NCBI GenBank assembly: GCA_023091735.1
Contig: JALKBU010000137.1
Location: 1 to 64,000, forward strand
Origin: Trichomonas tenax
Lineage: Eukaryota > Parabasalia > Trichomonadida > Trichomonadidae
Length of the DNA: 64,000 nucleotides
Direction of reading: 5' to 3'
Part shown: piece after piece, positions 39,927 to 49,354 of the stretch
Numbering within the stretch: position 1 is the stretch's first letter
How the letters are laid out: each line of letters starts with the position of its first letter
Notes under the pieces: model-generated
Databases searched by the model: none
Told to the model about the DNA's origin: nothing
Seen by the model: only the letters and a program-made list of their open reading frames with translations
Position numbers and translations under genes: made by a program

Positions 39927-40430
39927 TTATTTCTTAATGGCATCCTCTAAGTTGAATCCTGGTGTTGCGGAGGTAAAGAAAAGCCTAACACCATCAATCA
40001 AATCGGCAGTGAGCGATTCATTGTCTGGATTAAACTGCTTTAGAAGCCATAAAATTATTGATCCAATAATATAAATTAATAATCCAAGCAAGAATTTGTT
40101 GTAAAATATCGATAACACAAGCGCTATCTGTAAAGCCCAAAACAAACCCATAATGGCAGATTTATGGTTCTTTCTTGCAGGAGATATTAATTTTTCTGCG
40201 TCAATCAAATATACAACATTATCGTTGATAACATCTTCGTCATCCAAACATCCTTCAAGATACTTTATCTTAAATTCACAATCTTGTTTCTCAAGTTCGG
40301 GTATTTTAGATATTAATTCGAGAAATTCTTTCACTTTGATATCCTTAGGCACGTTATTGATGACAGTGCTGAACTTTTCATCGGGTGAAAATACTTGAAT
40401 ATCGTGTTTTTGAGGTACTTCTTCTTCCAT
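39927..40430 (-). CDS. Ubiquitin-like domain membrane protein (HERP/TMUB-like outline)
   Basis: 167 residues. Residues of about 10-77 look like a ubiquitin-type beta-grasp: HDIQVFSPDEK for strand one, KVKEFLELISKIP for the helix, KIKYLEGCLDDEDVI for the ubiquitin loop corresponding to LIFAGKQLEDG, and VVYLID for the last strand. There is no C-terminal diglycine, so it is not conjugated. Two hydrophobic segments follow (about 93-111 and 113-131), separated by a very short turn, making a membrane hairpin. The tail (GVRLFFTSATPGF) is cytosolic. A ubiquitin-like head on a membrane hairpin is the plan of ER-associated degradation adaptors such as HERP/Usa1 and of TMUB proteins. The family assignment is inferred from architecture only. 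An initiator lies 19 bases upstream of the start. Confidence 0.5.
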   Translation of the reverse strand: MEEEVPQKHDIQVFSPDEKFSTVINNVPKDIKVKEFLELISKIPELEKQDCEFKIKYLEGCLDDEDVINDNVVYLIDAEKLISPARKNHKSAIMGLFWALQIALVLSIFYNKFLLGLLIYIIGSIILWLLKQFNPDNESLTADLIDGVRLFFTSATPGFNLEDAIKK

Positions 40431-40448
40431 CGGAAAAAATGAAAATTG

Positions 40449-40456
40449 AAAAGTGA
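40449..40456 (-). promoter_or_regulatory. Initiator of the ubiquitin-like membrane protein gene
   Basis: On the minus strand the sequence is TCACTTTT, followed by CAATTTTCATTTTTTCCG and the ATG at 40430. It is a good match to the trichomonad initiator at a typical distance. Confidence 0.6.
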
Positions 40457-40492
40457 CGCATATAACATTTTATAGCAAAAAAAGAATAAAAA

Positions 40493-43400
40493 CTAGTATG
40501 GTAATCTAGAGATAATATTAAGAACCTGTGGTCTGAGAGGATCAGCGGCATCCATTCTTTCAATCCTCTTGAAAAGAGTTTGTTGTATCTGTGATCCAAC
40601 AAGTTTTTCTTGGATTGCTTCGATAGTTGAAATATTTGCAATAATTGTAAGAGCGGCTTTCTCATTTTTTGTGCCAATCAATCTCTCTATAGCAGGGATC
40701 AATACCTCGCCTTGCTGAGCAATAGCACTAGCAGCTTCTGGAGTCTGTGTGACCCTCTGGATTGCAATGAGTGCACGAATAACATTTTCTGGAGTTCCTT
40801 CTTGAATAACTGTTGCAAGATCAGCAATGTGTGGAGCAATGACTACACAGGCCTTTGGATTAACAGACATATTAGCAATAAAAACAAGGTTATATGGAAT
40901 AGAAATATTTTCCTTGATTGTTGACATAATTGGAATAATTGCATCAATAGCAGTTGTTGCAAATGGAATATATGTTGACATAGCAGCAAGAACTGAAATT
41001 GCAAGTTCTTTAGCATCGCGATTTGTTGCTGCTGCCTTTGCAATCTCCACAACTAAGCCATTCTTGTTCAAGAATGTGCAGCCATCGAATCTGCATGAGA
41101 ATGCACCGCAAAGCTTGAGTGCATCAACAATCAAATTGCTGGCATAAAGAGACTTAATGAAATCAGCGAGTCCTTCACCAATGATATCGAACCATGTGTT
41201 GGATGCGAGTTTCATGAATGCGGACAAAACGCATGCAACAAGCTTTTTGATGCATGTGGATTGTGTTGTATACTTAACTTTGATGCTCTTTGCGATAGGT
41301 TCCACAAACTGGAAAATAGTTCTGTACATCAAAAGCATTGCGATTACCTTCAATGTCAATGCAGCAACAACATCGTCTTCGATCAGCAAACACTTCTCCA
41401 ATGCAGGAATTGTACCCTGTGGGCTAGAAATGAGCTTTGGACCATTTGGTGTGCTGGAAAGAAGAGCAAGAGTTGCCAATGCACAAGAAACAAACTGTGT
41501 GCCTCTCTCAACGACTGTAGCAAAGGCAACAGCAAAAGACTGAACAACTTCAGCAGAAAGTGGAGCAACACCTTCGGCGACTTTCTTCAAGATGTTAAGT
41601 ACCTTGAGTGCAAGGTCGTCCTTTGGAAGTTTAAGGAGTTCAATTAATCTCTTTGGACCATCTGCTGATCCTCTGATTGCATCAAGTGGAGCCTGGAATA
41701 ATGATAGCTTAGCGAGCAAAGTGATGATTGAATTAAGAAGTGCATCATCTGTTTCTGGGATAGCATTGAGCAAACAGTTGTGAACAAGATGGCTTAATGA
41801 AGCTTCAGAGTCGAATGCCTTCTTGTCAATGAGATTGGAAATGAAATCAGCAGCTTCTCTTCTTGTGTTGATCTTTGATGTGACAAGGAAAGGTGAAACC
41901 TTTGTGAGTCCCTCTGCTGAAAGTGTGAGCTTTCCAGCATTCAAAACTGGGAACATGGCATCGAGAGCAGCAGACATTGATGTTGAGCACAGTCTAGAAA
42001 TAACAGATGCCAAAGCATTGCCACCATTCTGATCAAGGAATGCAGCACGGAATCCATCGTTCTTGAGGCCGAGAGCTGTAAGAGCAACAGCACCATTTGC
42101 AACACGAGCATCTTCAACAGAAAGAAGAAGAGAAATAAGTTTTGGAACAAGTCCAGCATCAATGAACAACTGAGTCCACTGTTCATCAGTGAACAATGAC
42201 TCAATAGACTTAATAGCTTCAAGGGCCTTCTCTGGATCAACGAGCTGCTCAAGCATGCTGCTTGCAACAGCTGGTGTTGGCGCAGAGTTGTTGACAGCAG
42301 TTTCTTGTGTTGACTCAGAGTTAAGGAGGTTGATGTATGCTTCAACATCTTCTCTCCTGGCGCCTGGGAAGTCGAGTTCGCCAGATTCGAGTATTTTGGC
42401 AATTGTTTCGAAGTCTGGTCTGACATTTGGATCGTTATCCCAGCAGATCTTGATAAGCTTTGCAAGACGTGGAGAAACTGTTGGTGGCATCATTGGGCGT
42501 GCGTTGTTTGACAAAACAGCAAGTGTGACCTGGACATCACGCATATGCTTGAATGGAGCATCACCTGTAACGAGTTCCCAAAGAAGAATACCAAAGCTGT
42601 AAACATCAGCCTTCTCTGTGTAACGCTCTGATCTAAGAACTTCAGGAGCCATCCAGTGTACTGTGCCAACGCTTCCTGACATCATTTCGTTGTTTTCTGG
42701 CATCTTTCTTGACATACCGAAGTCGCAGACCTTTGGGAAGTCGTTAGCATCGAGCAAAACGTTGAGCGACTTAAGATCTCTATGAATGATCTTGTGTGCG
42801 TGAAGATATTTCATACCGTGTGCAATGCCAATCGCGATGATTGTTAATTTTGTCGGATCACGGAGTGGCTCACGGTCGTGAAGTCTGCTGTACAAACAGC
42901 CGCCTTCCATGAACTCTGTTGCAATGTAGAACGGAGGTGTGATAGTGACACCAACGAATGGAAGAATTGCTGGGTGATTCATCGCTGCATTTATACTGAT
43001 TTCACGATAGAACAGTTCGAAAGCATATTGTGCAAAGTGAACAACCCTCAGTTTCTTGATAGCGACAATTCTATTGTTAGAATTATCGGTAGTTTGGTAT
43101 GACCAGTAAACATCAGCGAAGGCACCGTGGCCAATGACCTTTCTGAGATCGAAATCACTGTGCTGGAAAACCCACGGCCGCAAGTCTTTCACTTTCTTGT
43201 TTATTTCTTCCTGAGTGAGAATTCTCGCTTTCTCGATTGCTGATTGCTGAGATTCCTCTTCGCCGTTTGCGTATTCGCGAATAATGTAATCAATCTCAAT
43301 CATTCTCTGATTATACTGCGATGTTTGATCTGGTGGAATTATTCCTTCGTTCTTCAGGAATTTCAGTCTCTCTTGTATATCATGGAGATCTGCGTGATCA

Positions 43401-43810
43401 TCAATTGCTTCTTGATTAGGATTGATTGGAAGAGGATCAGAATTTGCGAATTTGAGTGATATACATAGTGTGTTGAAATTCATGCGGAAGTCTCTAAGTT
43501 CTTGCAATATGCTTTTCTGGGATTTACTAAGAATTGTGTTAATGTAATGTTCTTCGGATAATGATTGAACAAGATTGTTGAGAATTTTGATCTGTGCCAG
43601 GAGTTTCTGGATTTCTCCATGCTCCTTTGGCGATGCTATCTGTCCAGGATGAACTTTGGACTGGATTACAGATCGAAATGTCTGCAGCTCACCGCAAATG
43701 CACGCGATTTTGCAGCGGTGGATGACGACCTTTCGGTACATGACGAGAATCTGATGGATATCGACTTTGATGTTTGGTATCCATTGAATAAGAGGAGTGT
43801 TTATTGACAT
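40493..43810 (-). CDS. TKL-family protein kinase with armadillo-like C-terminal half
   Basis: 1,105 residues from the ATG at 43810; the frame is open further upstream, but the extra residues (MFLFFFR) are unlikely to be coding. Residues 1-215 are helical with a coiled-coil tendency, including a Gln/Glu-rich part just before the kinase. The kinase domain spans about 221-485. It has the glycine loop IGHGAFADVYW, VAIKK with catalytic K252, the catalytic loop IIHRDLKSLN with D345, DFG at D363 and WMAPEVLRSERYTEKADVYS. The HRDLKxxN and WMAPE motifs and the LKILWELVTG-like helix place it in the tyrosine-kinase-like group of Ser/Thr kinases, which is strongly expanded in trichomonads. Residues of about 530-1105 form a helical solenoid of armadillo/HEAT type with repeated LL..L..A.. 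patterns, probably for partner binding. All catalytic residues are present, so it should be active. Confidence 0.85.
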   Translation of the reverse strand: MSINTPLIQWIPNIKVDIHQILVMYRKVVIHRCKIACICGELQTFRSVIQSKVHPGQIASPKEHGEIQKLLAQIKILNNLVQSLSEEHYINTILSKSQKSILQELRDFRMNFNTLCISLKFANSDPLPINPNQEAIDDHADLHDIQERLKFLKNEGIIPPDQTSQYNQRMIEIDYIIREYANGEEESQQSAIEKARILTQEEINKKVKDLRPWVFQHSDFDLRKVIGHGAFADVYWSYQTTDNSNNRIVAIKKLRVVHFAQYAFELFYREISINAAMNHPAILPFVGVTITPPFYIATEFMEGGCLYSRLHDREPLRDPTKLTIIAIGIAHGMKYLHAHKIIHRDLKSLNVLLDANDFPKVCDFGMSRKMPENNEMMSGSVGTVHWMAPEVLRSERYTEKADVYSFGILLWELVTGDAPFKHMRDVQVTLAVLSNNARPMMPPTVSPRLAKLIKICWDNDPNVRPDFETIAKILESGELDFPGARREDVEAYINLLNSESTQETAVNNSAPTPAVASSMLEQLVDPEKALEAIKSIESLFTDEQWTQLFIDAGLVPKLISLLLSVEDARVANGAVALTALGLKNDGFRAAFLDQNGGNALASVISRLCSTSMSAALDAMFPVLNAGKLTLSAEGLTKVSPFLVTSKINTRREAADFISNLIDKKAFDSEASLSHLVHNCLLNAIPETDDALLNSIITLLAKLSLFQAPLDAIRGSADGPKRLIELLKLPKDDLALKVLNILKKVAEGVAPLSAEVVQSFAVAFATVVERGTQFVSCALATLALLSSTPNGPKLISSPQGTIPALEKCLLIEDDVVAALTLKVIAMLLMYRTIFQFVEPIAKSIKVKYTTQSTCIKKLVACVLSAFMKLASNTWFDIIGEGLADFIKSLYASNLIVDALKLCGAFSCRFDGCTFLNKNGLVVEIAKAAATNRDAKELAISVLAAMSTYIPFATTAIDAIIPIMSTIKENISIPYNLVFIANMSVNPKACVVIAPHIADLATVIQEGTPENVIRALIAIQRVTQTPEAASAIAQQGEVLIPAIERLIGTKNEKAALTIIANISTIEAIQEKLVGSQIQQTLFKRIERMDAADPLRPQVLNIISRLPY

Positions 43811-44529
43811 TCTGAAAAAAAATAAAAACAACGGAGGACGCAGAAAAATAATGGGATTTTTGCAAAAATTTTGGATATTTGGATTCTTTATAAGATATAA
43901 TAGCTATTAAAGGGATAATCAATTTTTCGAAAAGGGTAAATTTTGTCAAATCACCACTTCACTTTTGGATTAAAAAGTGACATTTCAACTGTTTAAAGAC
44001 ATATCTTTTTTAGGTAAATCATAATTATTCAGTCATTGTATGCATAATTCAAGTTATTTCTCATTAATTCCTCATATATAAAATTGAAGCAAAATATATT
44101 TAGAATTTGTGACTCAATTTCAGGCAACATCGATAGCAAATCTACATCATGCTTGAATGATAATAGAAGCTATGGAAATCTATTGGAATCGTTTATAAGA
44201 TGAGCTCAAGATGGAAATAGATCAAAAGTTGTGATGCCTCTGATTTACACACATATTGCAGACAAATTTTGTTTGATATTTTAACTAAAAGACGAAAAAT
44301 TATTTCTTGGAAAATATCAAAGTGGTGAAAAATCTTTATTGTATATGTTTGAAAATGTCAGAAATTAAAAATTATCATGAAATTGTGTGCGAAAGACAAC
44401 ACAATAAAATATTTTTTTCAAAATTAATTATTGATTTTGTGACTTTCGGAGTTGTAATTATGTAAATATTACTCAACTTGACCATCAAAATGTACCCTCG
44501 GTCAGAAATTGGTCGTTTTCTGTTCCAAA

Positions 44530-44747
44530 TACCCTGAATTTTCAACCTTTGCACCACACAATTTTTTTAAATTTTTTCACTTTTGGGCCAAAAAAAAGAA
44601 TTTTATTAAAATGCAAATAAATATTTTAATAGATACTTTACAGCTCTATATTATTGGCTGATTTAAAATCGAAAATTTCTTATCTAAACCCAAAAAATTA
44701 GCATTTTTTGTTTTCAGAGTGGGTGCAAAGGTCGAAAATCAAGGGTA
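44530..44747. repeat. Inverted repeat of about 26 bases, MITE-like
   Basis: The left arm (44530-44555, TACCCTGAATTTTCAACCTT and on to GCACC) pairs with the right arm (44722-44747) with about three differences. Weaker pairing continues outward through TTCCAA. The arms are about 165 bases apart. The whole is the size of a small non-autonomous DNA element, but no target-site duplication was recognised. Confidence 0.4.
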
Positions 44748-45199
44748 CTTGGAAAATATCTTGAATATCAAGAATTCTACCCATGGATTTAACCCTGTCA
44801 TATACAGTATCAAAGCTTTTGTTTGAGAGTCCTTGGAATGGATGTGATAAGGATTTTCAATATTCAGAAATATAAGATTCTAGACATATGGTAAATAGAT
44901 AGCTTGTCATGAGCAAAGCATATAGTATAATAGTTTATGTTTGGATGCCAAAAAAAATATTTTTGTAAAATTGTATTTTTAGGATAAACATTGGGTAACA
45001 TGTGCCATTGATATTTCCGTGAGCTATAAGTGTTGTATATATGACCCCCTTCTCTTTATGTAACAAATTTATAGTGCCTGCAAAAACTAAAGTCCACTTG
45101 TTATTAATTTTGAGACCTTTGTAAACCAAAAATTCTTTATTATTTTTTCTTCATACTTTCACTCAGTGTAAACTTCAGAAAAAGTTGGTTTTGTGACCT

Positions 45200-45500
45200 T
45201 CAAAACGTGATCGGCGCCTTAAGTAAAACCTTCAAGTCCGCAGGGGAAGGAGGCCCTTTGTTAACCCAAGGCCTCGCGAGTATAAAGAAGGTTTAATGGT
45301 AGAGCACCCATGCTAAAATGGCATGGAATTGGGCTGTATTTTCGCCCAAAAATATCGTATGTCGAAAAATCACACGAGTTGGTAGGTGCTGTAACTGAGT
45401 GCTGTACATCAACCTTAGGTCCTTCGTGCACAGCCATTCTTATGGCAAGATATTAAGGGGCAATAAAAATCGCCCCTTCTGGGAGCATAAAGTGCACGCA
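45200..45500. ncRNA. Candidate structured non-coding RNA, family unknown
   Basis: This segment is visibly richer in G and C than its surroundings and carries a series of perfect short hairpins. They are: GAGGCC/GGCCTC (45250-45275, with inner TTG/CAA), CCATGC/GCATGG with a 7-base loop (45308-45326), TTGGGC/GCCCAA with a 9-base loop (45329-45349), GCCAT/ATGGC with a TCTT loop (45433-45446), and AAGGGGC/GCCCCTT with a 10-base loop (45455-45478). Between the first two lies TTTAATGGTAGAGCA, which looks like a tRNA D-arm/box A, but no tRNA cloverleaf or box B follows. I could not match it to RNase P, MRP, SRP, spliceosomal or telomerase RNA. The strand is unknown. Confidence 0.35.
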
Positions 45501-46613
45501 TTCAGAGGCTGATGAATCTGTAGTACATCTCTAATGAATCAAAAGGTAATATTCATTGAGATTCTGATGGATTACGAGATTCATTAGCTTTAAGTTGCTT
45601 GAATGCTACTCTGTATCAAACTGAGCAATCACAACACGTTTTTGTGTCGTTGTCTGTTAGAAATCTTGCTTTTTCCTTGAATACCTCTCCATCTTCGAGA
45701 TGGGCAGGGGAAATTTGCAAGGCTCAGCTTCATGACGTAATACGGAAGTTTTCTTACGAAGAATCGAGATTTAATTAGTCCATATCTTCTCTATTTTCGT
45801 TGTTTTGTGAGAGAGGACGCCTACAGATCAGACTCTAGCTTGAATGGAGACGATTCTCTCCCGTCTTGTTGTGTCGACAATAACTAAAACCTGCAATTTT
45901 GTCCATTTTTATGCTTGTCAGATTCCATGAAAATCACAAGCCTGTAACCACCTTTTGACAATTTACAAACAATAATTATTAATAATTATGATAAAAATTA
46001 TTATCCATGTGATAATGAATATTTTATTACATATAGGATATTTTAATATTTTTTGCTTTATTTACTTTTTGAGATGTTTATTTTATCTTGCATAATTTTT
46101 TCTTTTTTTTATCAAAATTCTGTTTTTTCAGACTTTTCACAATATAAATATAAAGATTTTTATAGTGCATTATAGAGTATTTTAGCCCTGTAATCTTTCT
46201 ACTCATTAAAAGTAGAAACCTACGCTTTTCGAAAAAGTGTGTCCTGAGTTCCATGTCCAGTTTTTTCAGGTTTGTATTTTAAAATTCATTTTTTGTGTTT
46301 GTTTTGAGTTTTGGCGTAAAAATCAACTCTTTTAAAAATTCTAATTCAGCCAAACGAATTGACTATATCCATAGGTTGCATATTTCTTATTATCTTGCAT
46401 TTCAAATTTTTTGAATGGCGTATCAAAAACCGTCACACACCGTTCAAAATTTGATAGTGTCTAAGGTTATGTTGGACACCAAAAATTGTGACGATAGAAG
46501 ACGCCATTCAAATTTACCCATAATAGTGAAATTTAAGATGCATTTTCTACCCCCTTATTTACTAATTTTAAACTTTTACGTTCACTTCCAAATGTGGTAA
46601 TGCGTTCTCCACC

Positions 46614-46673
46614 AGTTTTTCACTAGTTCCAAGAATCAATCAGTGCAGTCATTGCTCTTGCCAGTGAAAAACT
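46614..46673. repeat. Short inverted repeat, 11-base perfect arms
   Basis: AGTTTTTCACT at 46614-46624 pairs exactly with AGTGAAAAACT at 46663-46673. The pairing resumes further out with CACC/GGTG. It could form a hairpin; no function is apparent. Confidence 0.4.
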
Positions 46674-47476
46674 AATGGTGCTTCATTCAAGAATTCTCAA
46701 TCTTTGATATTATCGCAACTTCATCGCAAGTAAGGCATCAACAGTCGACAAATCACAAGTGCGAAGCTTTTCTACTCAGTTTATAATTTGCTGTCTGTTG
46801 ACGCCTTCGAGATTTGCTCAGTACTTAGTCATTCGACATTCTTTTTACAAATATACATTTTCTATGGCATCATGATGTTTCTAGAACGCACAATGATCTT
46901 AAAAACCTCAGAGTGCCGCAGAGAATGCGATAAATCCGAGTTTTGCATCAACAGTACGCGTTTGTGATGCCTAATGATATGACAACAGATAGCTTACGCG
47001 TAATTGTTCGTCATGTTAGACAATACGAGTTATCTTTGATTTATAATCACAATCGTTTACAAATATTTTAAAAAACGATCGATTTCTGGCATCAACTATA
47101 CAGACATTTGCTGCTCTGGAGAGCCTATGCCAGAGGCTGATCATTTTTGATGATATTGATTTTAAAAAAAATCGACAGTTAATACTAATGACTGTGATGC
47201 TTGCATACTGTAGCTTCTATACAGGCCTGGGCAATATGAATTGAAATATAGTTGACTATAGTCATTATTAGAGATAGATAAAATTTAAATTAAATTTTCA
47301 AACGCTCAGATTTGATTAATTAGAATAGATACAGCATTCTGCACATGCGTATATCAATATATCTGTATATAATTTTCATCCCCTAAATATTGAATGCATC
47401 CCCTATTTAAATACAGTGTCGTCCACCAGGCGTATCACAGGTGTAATTTTCGAGGATTTTCGAAATGCATGAAGTA

Positions 47477-47566
47477 CATTTTTAATCTAGGTACTCCTCT
47501 CAATTTTTTCAAGGGCCCCTCAATATTGTGAGTAACATGCCCGTAGAGTACCTAGATTTAAAAATG
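47477..47566. repeat. Inverted repeat around 50-base spacer
   Basis: CATTTTTAATCTAGGTACTC (47477-47496) is the reverse complement of GAGTACCTAGATTTAAAAATG (47546-47566) apart from one inserted A. The spacer contains a G/C-rich AAGGGCCCCT. It is possibly a remnant of a terminal-repeat element or a regulatory hairpin. Confidence 0.45.
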
Positions 47567-48016
47567 CAGTTTATAGAAACCCTGATTAGCTCCCCCTCAA
47601 GATTTCAGGGTTAGGGGCTTCATCCTTGTAAACTACACAATTAGGTAGACTTTATATTTTGTGAGCACTATATTTTGACAATAATTTGAACAATGATTTA
47701 TTGACTTTCTAAAGCTAGATCATAATTCAATTAAATATTTGCTTTAGATTTCATATATTACTGTCCACTAAATAATATTTTGATTTAGAAGAAATTTTAA
47801 ATTCATGAATATATAATGCTTTCAGTAGTGCAACTTGATCTTCCATTGGTTGCTGTTGCTCGGTATCGTTCTTATGATTATTAGAGACTCATATAAAGTT
47901 TTTTCTCTTCATCTATAGTGATATGAATATGGTTTAAAGAAGGTTAGAAATTAGTATAGTATTCACATTTATTTACATTTGGTTTTTTGATTTTTATCAG
48001 CGAAAAAGCAAATAAA

Positions 48017-48265
48017 TCACTTCTTCTCCTGTTCTGGGGCCTCTTCCTCCTCTTCGTAGTCCTCTTGAGGCTCGACGTCATTTATGTACTTGACGTCGTC
48101 CTGAGGATTGCCCCAGTTTCCAGCGCCCTTTCCCTGGCGCTTTGTCTTGTCCTTTCTTCCTGTTCCAGACTCATGGCGTTCCTTGGTGCGGACGATCTTC
48201 TCACGTTCTGGAACCTCTGGGCCTTCATTTGGATAGCCTTTGAGCATAGCGAGCTTATCTGACAT
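48017..48265 (-). CDS. Stm1/SERBP1-like ribosome-associated protein
   Basis: 82 residues from the ATG at 48265; the open frame extends upstream, but an initiator just ahead fixes this start. The sequence is highly charged and probably disordered. It contains RHESGTGRKDKTKRQGKGAG followed directly by NWGNP, the signature of the HABP4/PAI-RBP1/Stm1 family (RHSGTGR and then G-x-G-x-x-NWG). The C-terminus is strongly acidic (DVEPQEDYEEEEEAPEQEKK). Family members thread through the mRNA channel of 80S ribosomes and hold translationally silent ribosomes together. This protein is much shorter than the yeast or animal forms and keeps mainly the conserved core plus an acidic tail. Confidence 0.65.
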   Translation of the reverse strand: MSDKLAMLKGYPNEGPEVPEREKIVRTKERHESGTGRKDKTKRQGKGAGNWGNPQDDVKYINDVEPQEDYEEEEEAPEQEKK

Positions 48266-49354
48266 TTGAAAAATGAAGTGATTAAAAGCAAAATCTTCCC
48301 CACTCAAAAATTTTATCAAACCGTAAAATTTTGATTTGATTGTAAAATCACTTCACTTCACAAAATTTGTGAAAAGTTTCCACACACATGGCCATGTTAT
48401 TACTTCATCATGATAATGCCCATCCCCTACATTGCTAACCTCTTTGTTAATTTTGCTCAAATGTGAAAAAATACCAAATTTCAATATATATTCACTAAAT
48501 CGATCATCAACATCGATCTCATTATGTTTTTGATTGTTCCTATATCATATCAATACACTAACATTGATTTTCTTTCTCAATCGAAAAAAAGCCAAAATAT
48601 ATTCGAATTCATTCAAAGATGATATGATCAAATTGATTTCATTGGAGATTATAATGTAAGTATGACATTTGGCTTTCAGAATCAGAGCATAAAAAATATT
48701 TTCGAAAAATACCACTTAATAAGCGAACAAGCTCGTAAAATATATTCTATTATCGATTGCTATACTGTCAATCTCAGTGCTAGGCCACATAAGGCGACGA
48801 ACTGATTTACTGACACAAATATAGGAGAAAACCTCTTCAAAACAATCTACATGGCTTTGCAATGATAAGCATCACTTTTATTTTCGAATATCTTAATAAA
48901 TTTTGCATGAAATCTATATTTACGAAAACCAACTCAGTAGATGCCTTACTATTACAAAGAAAAATGATTCGAACTCGAAATGGATTCTTCCTCCATTACT
49001 ATCGAGCTAGATTTGATGTTCATAAAAATTTGACATGTAAATTCATGACATTGTCAAAAGATCGTCAAAAAAGTCATGGCATCAATTCTAAATGATGAAT
49101 GAGTATAGTTATATTCAATGTATTAGTAAAATGATGCATCCCTGAGAGTTATTCAATGTAGATGGATGTAATAATGCTTCATAATAAATGATATGATGAA
49201 ATCTTCAAGAATTCTGATGATGAAGACATATTTTAAACATGATTATATTGATAAATTATGTGATGAGGCCATTAGATAAAATTATATTGATAAAATCTCT
49301 AAAAATAAATCAACTTGTGAAATTTTTCTATAAACAATGTTCAAACAAAATTTA
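48266..49354. other. Intergenic, nothing recognised beyond the promoter
   Basis: A+T-rich spacer between the Stm1-like gene start and the end of the histone deacetylase gene. A 77-codon frame at 48862-49095 has no recognisable domain and no initiator and is not called. No RNA gene was seen. Confidence 0.5.
48274..48281 (-). promoter_or_regulatory. Initiator of the Stm1/SERBP1-like gene
   Basis: On the minus strand TCACTTCA is followed by TTTTTCAA and the ATG at 48265. The leader would be about 14 bases, typical for trichomonads. This decides the start in favour of MSDKLAML over the longer open frame. Confidence 0.6.

Larger units (their letters stand above)
43811..48016. other. 4.2-kb gene desert with inverted repeats and a structured segment
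   Basis: No protein gene is supported on either strand; the longest frames are about 60 codons and have no family resemblance. Most of it is very A+T-rich, but 45,200-45,500 stands out by higher G+C and hairpins (listed separately). Inverted repeats occur at 44530-44747, 46614-46673 and 47477-47566. Isolated initiator-like TCACTTTT sequences (for example near 43968 and 44577) have no frame behind them and could start non-coding transcripts. Confidence 0.5.

Noticed and set aside
45290..45360. tRNA gene suggested by TTTAATGGTAGAGCA and a 7-base-loop hairpin
   Set aside because: The anticodon loop lacks the invariant T33, the T loop has nine bases without TTCGA, and no acceptor stem forms.
45507..45630. 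Possible C/D-box snoRNA (TGATGA at 45510, CTGA at 45621)
   Set aside because: The base before the C box is not a purine, no terminal stem brings the boxes together, and such short boxes are common by chance.
46415..46600. 61-codon frame in the gene desert
   Set aside because: No initiator, no family resemblance, and composition like its non-coding surroundings.
48862..49095. 77-codon plus-strand frame
   Set aside because: No promoter element and no domain; considered a chance frame.
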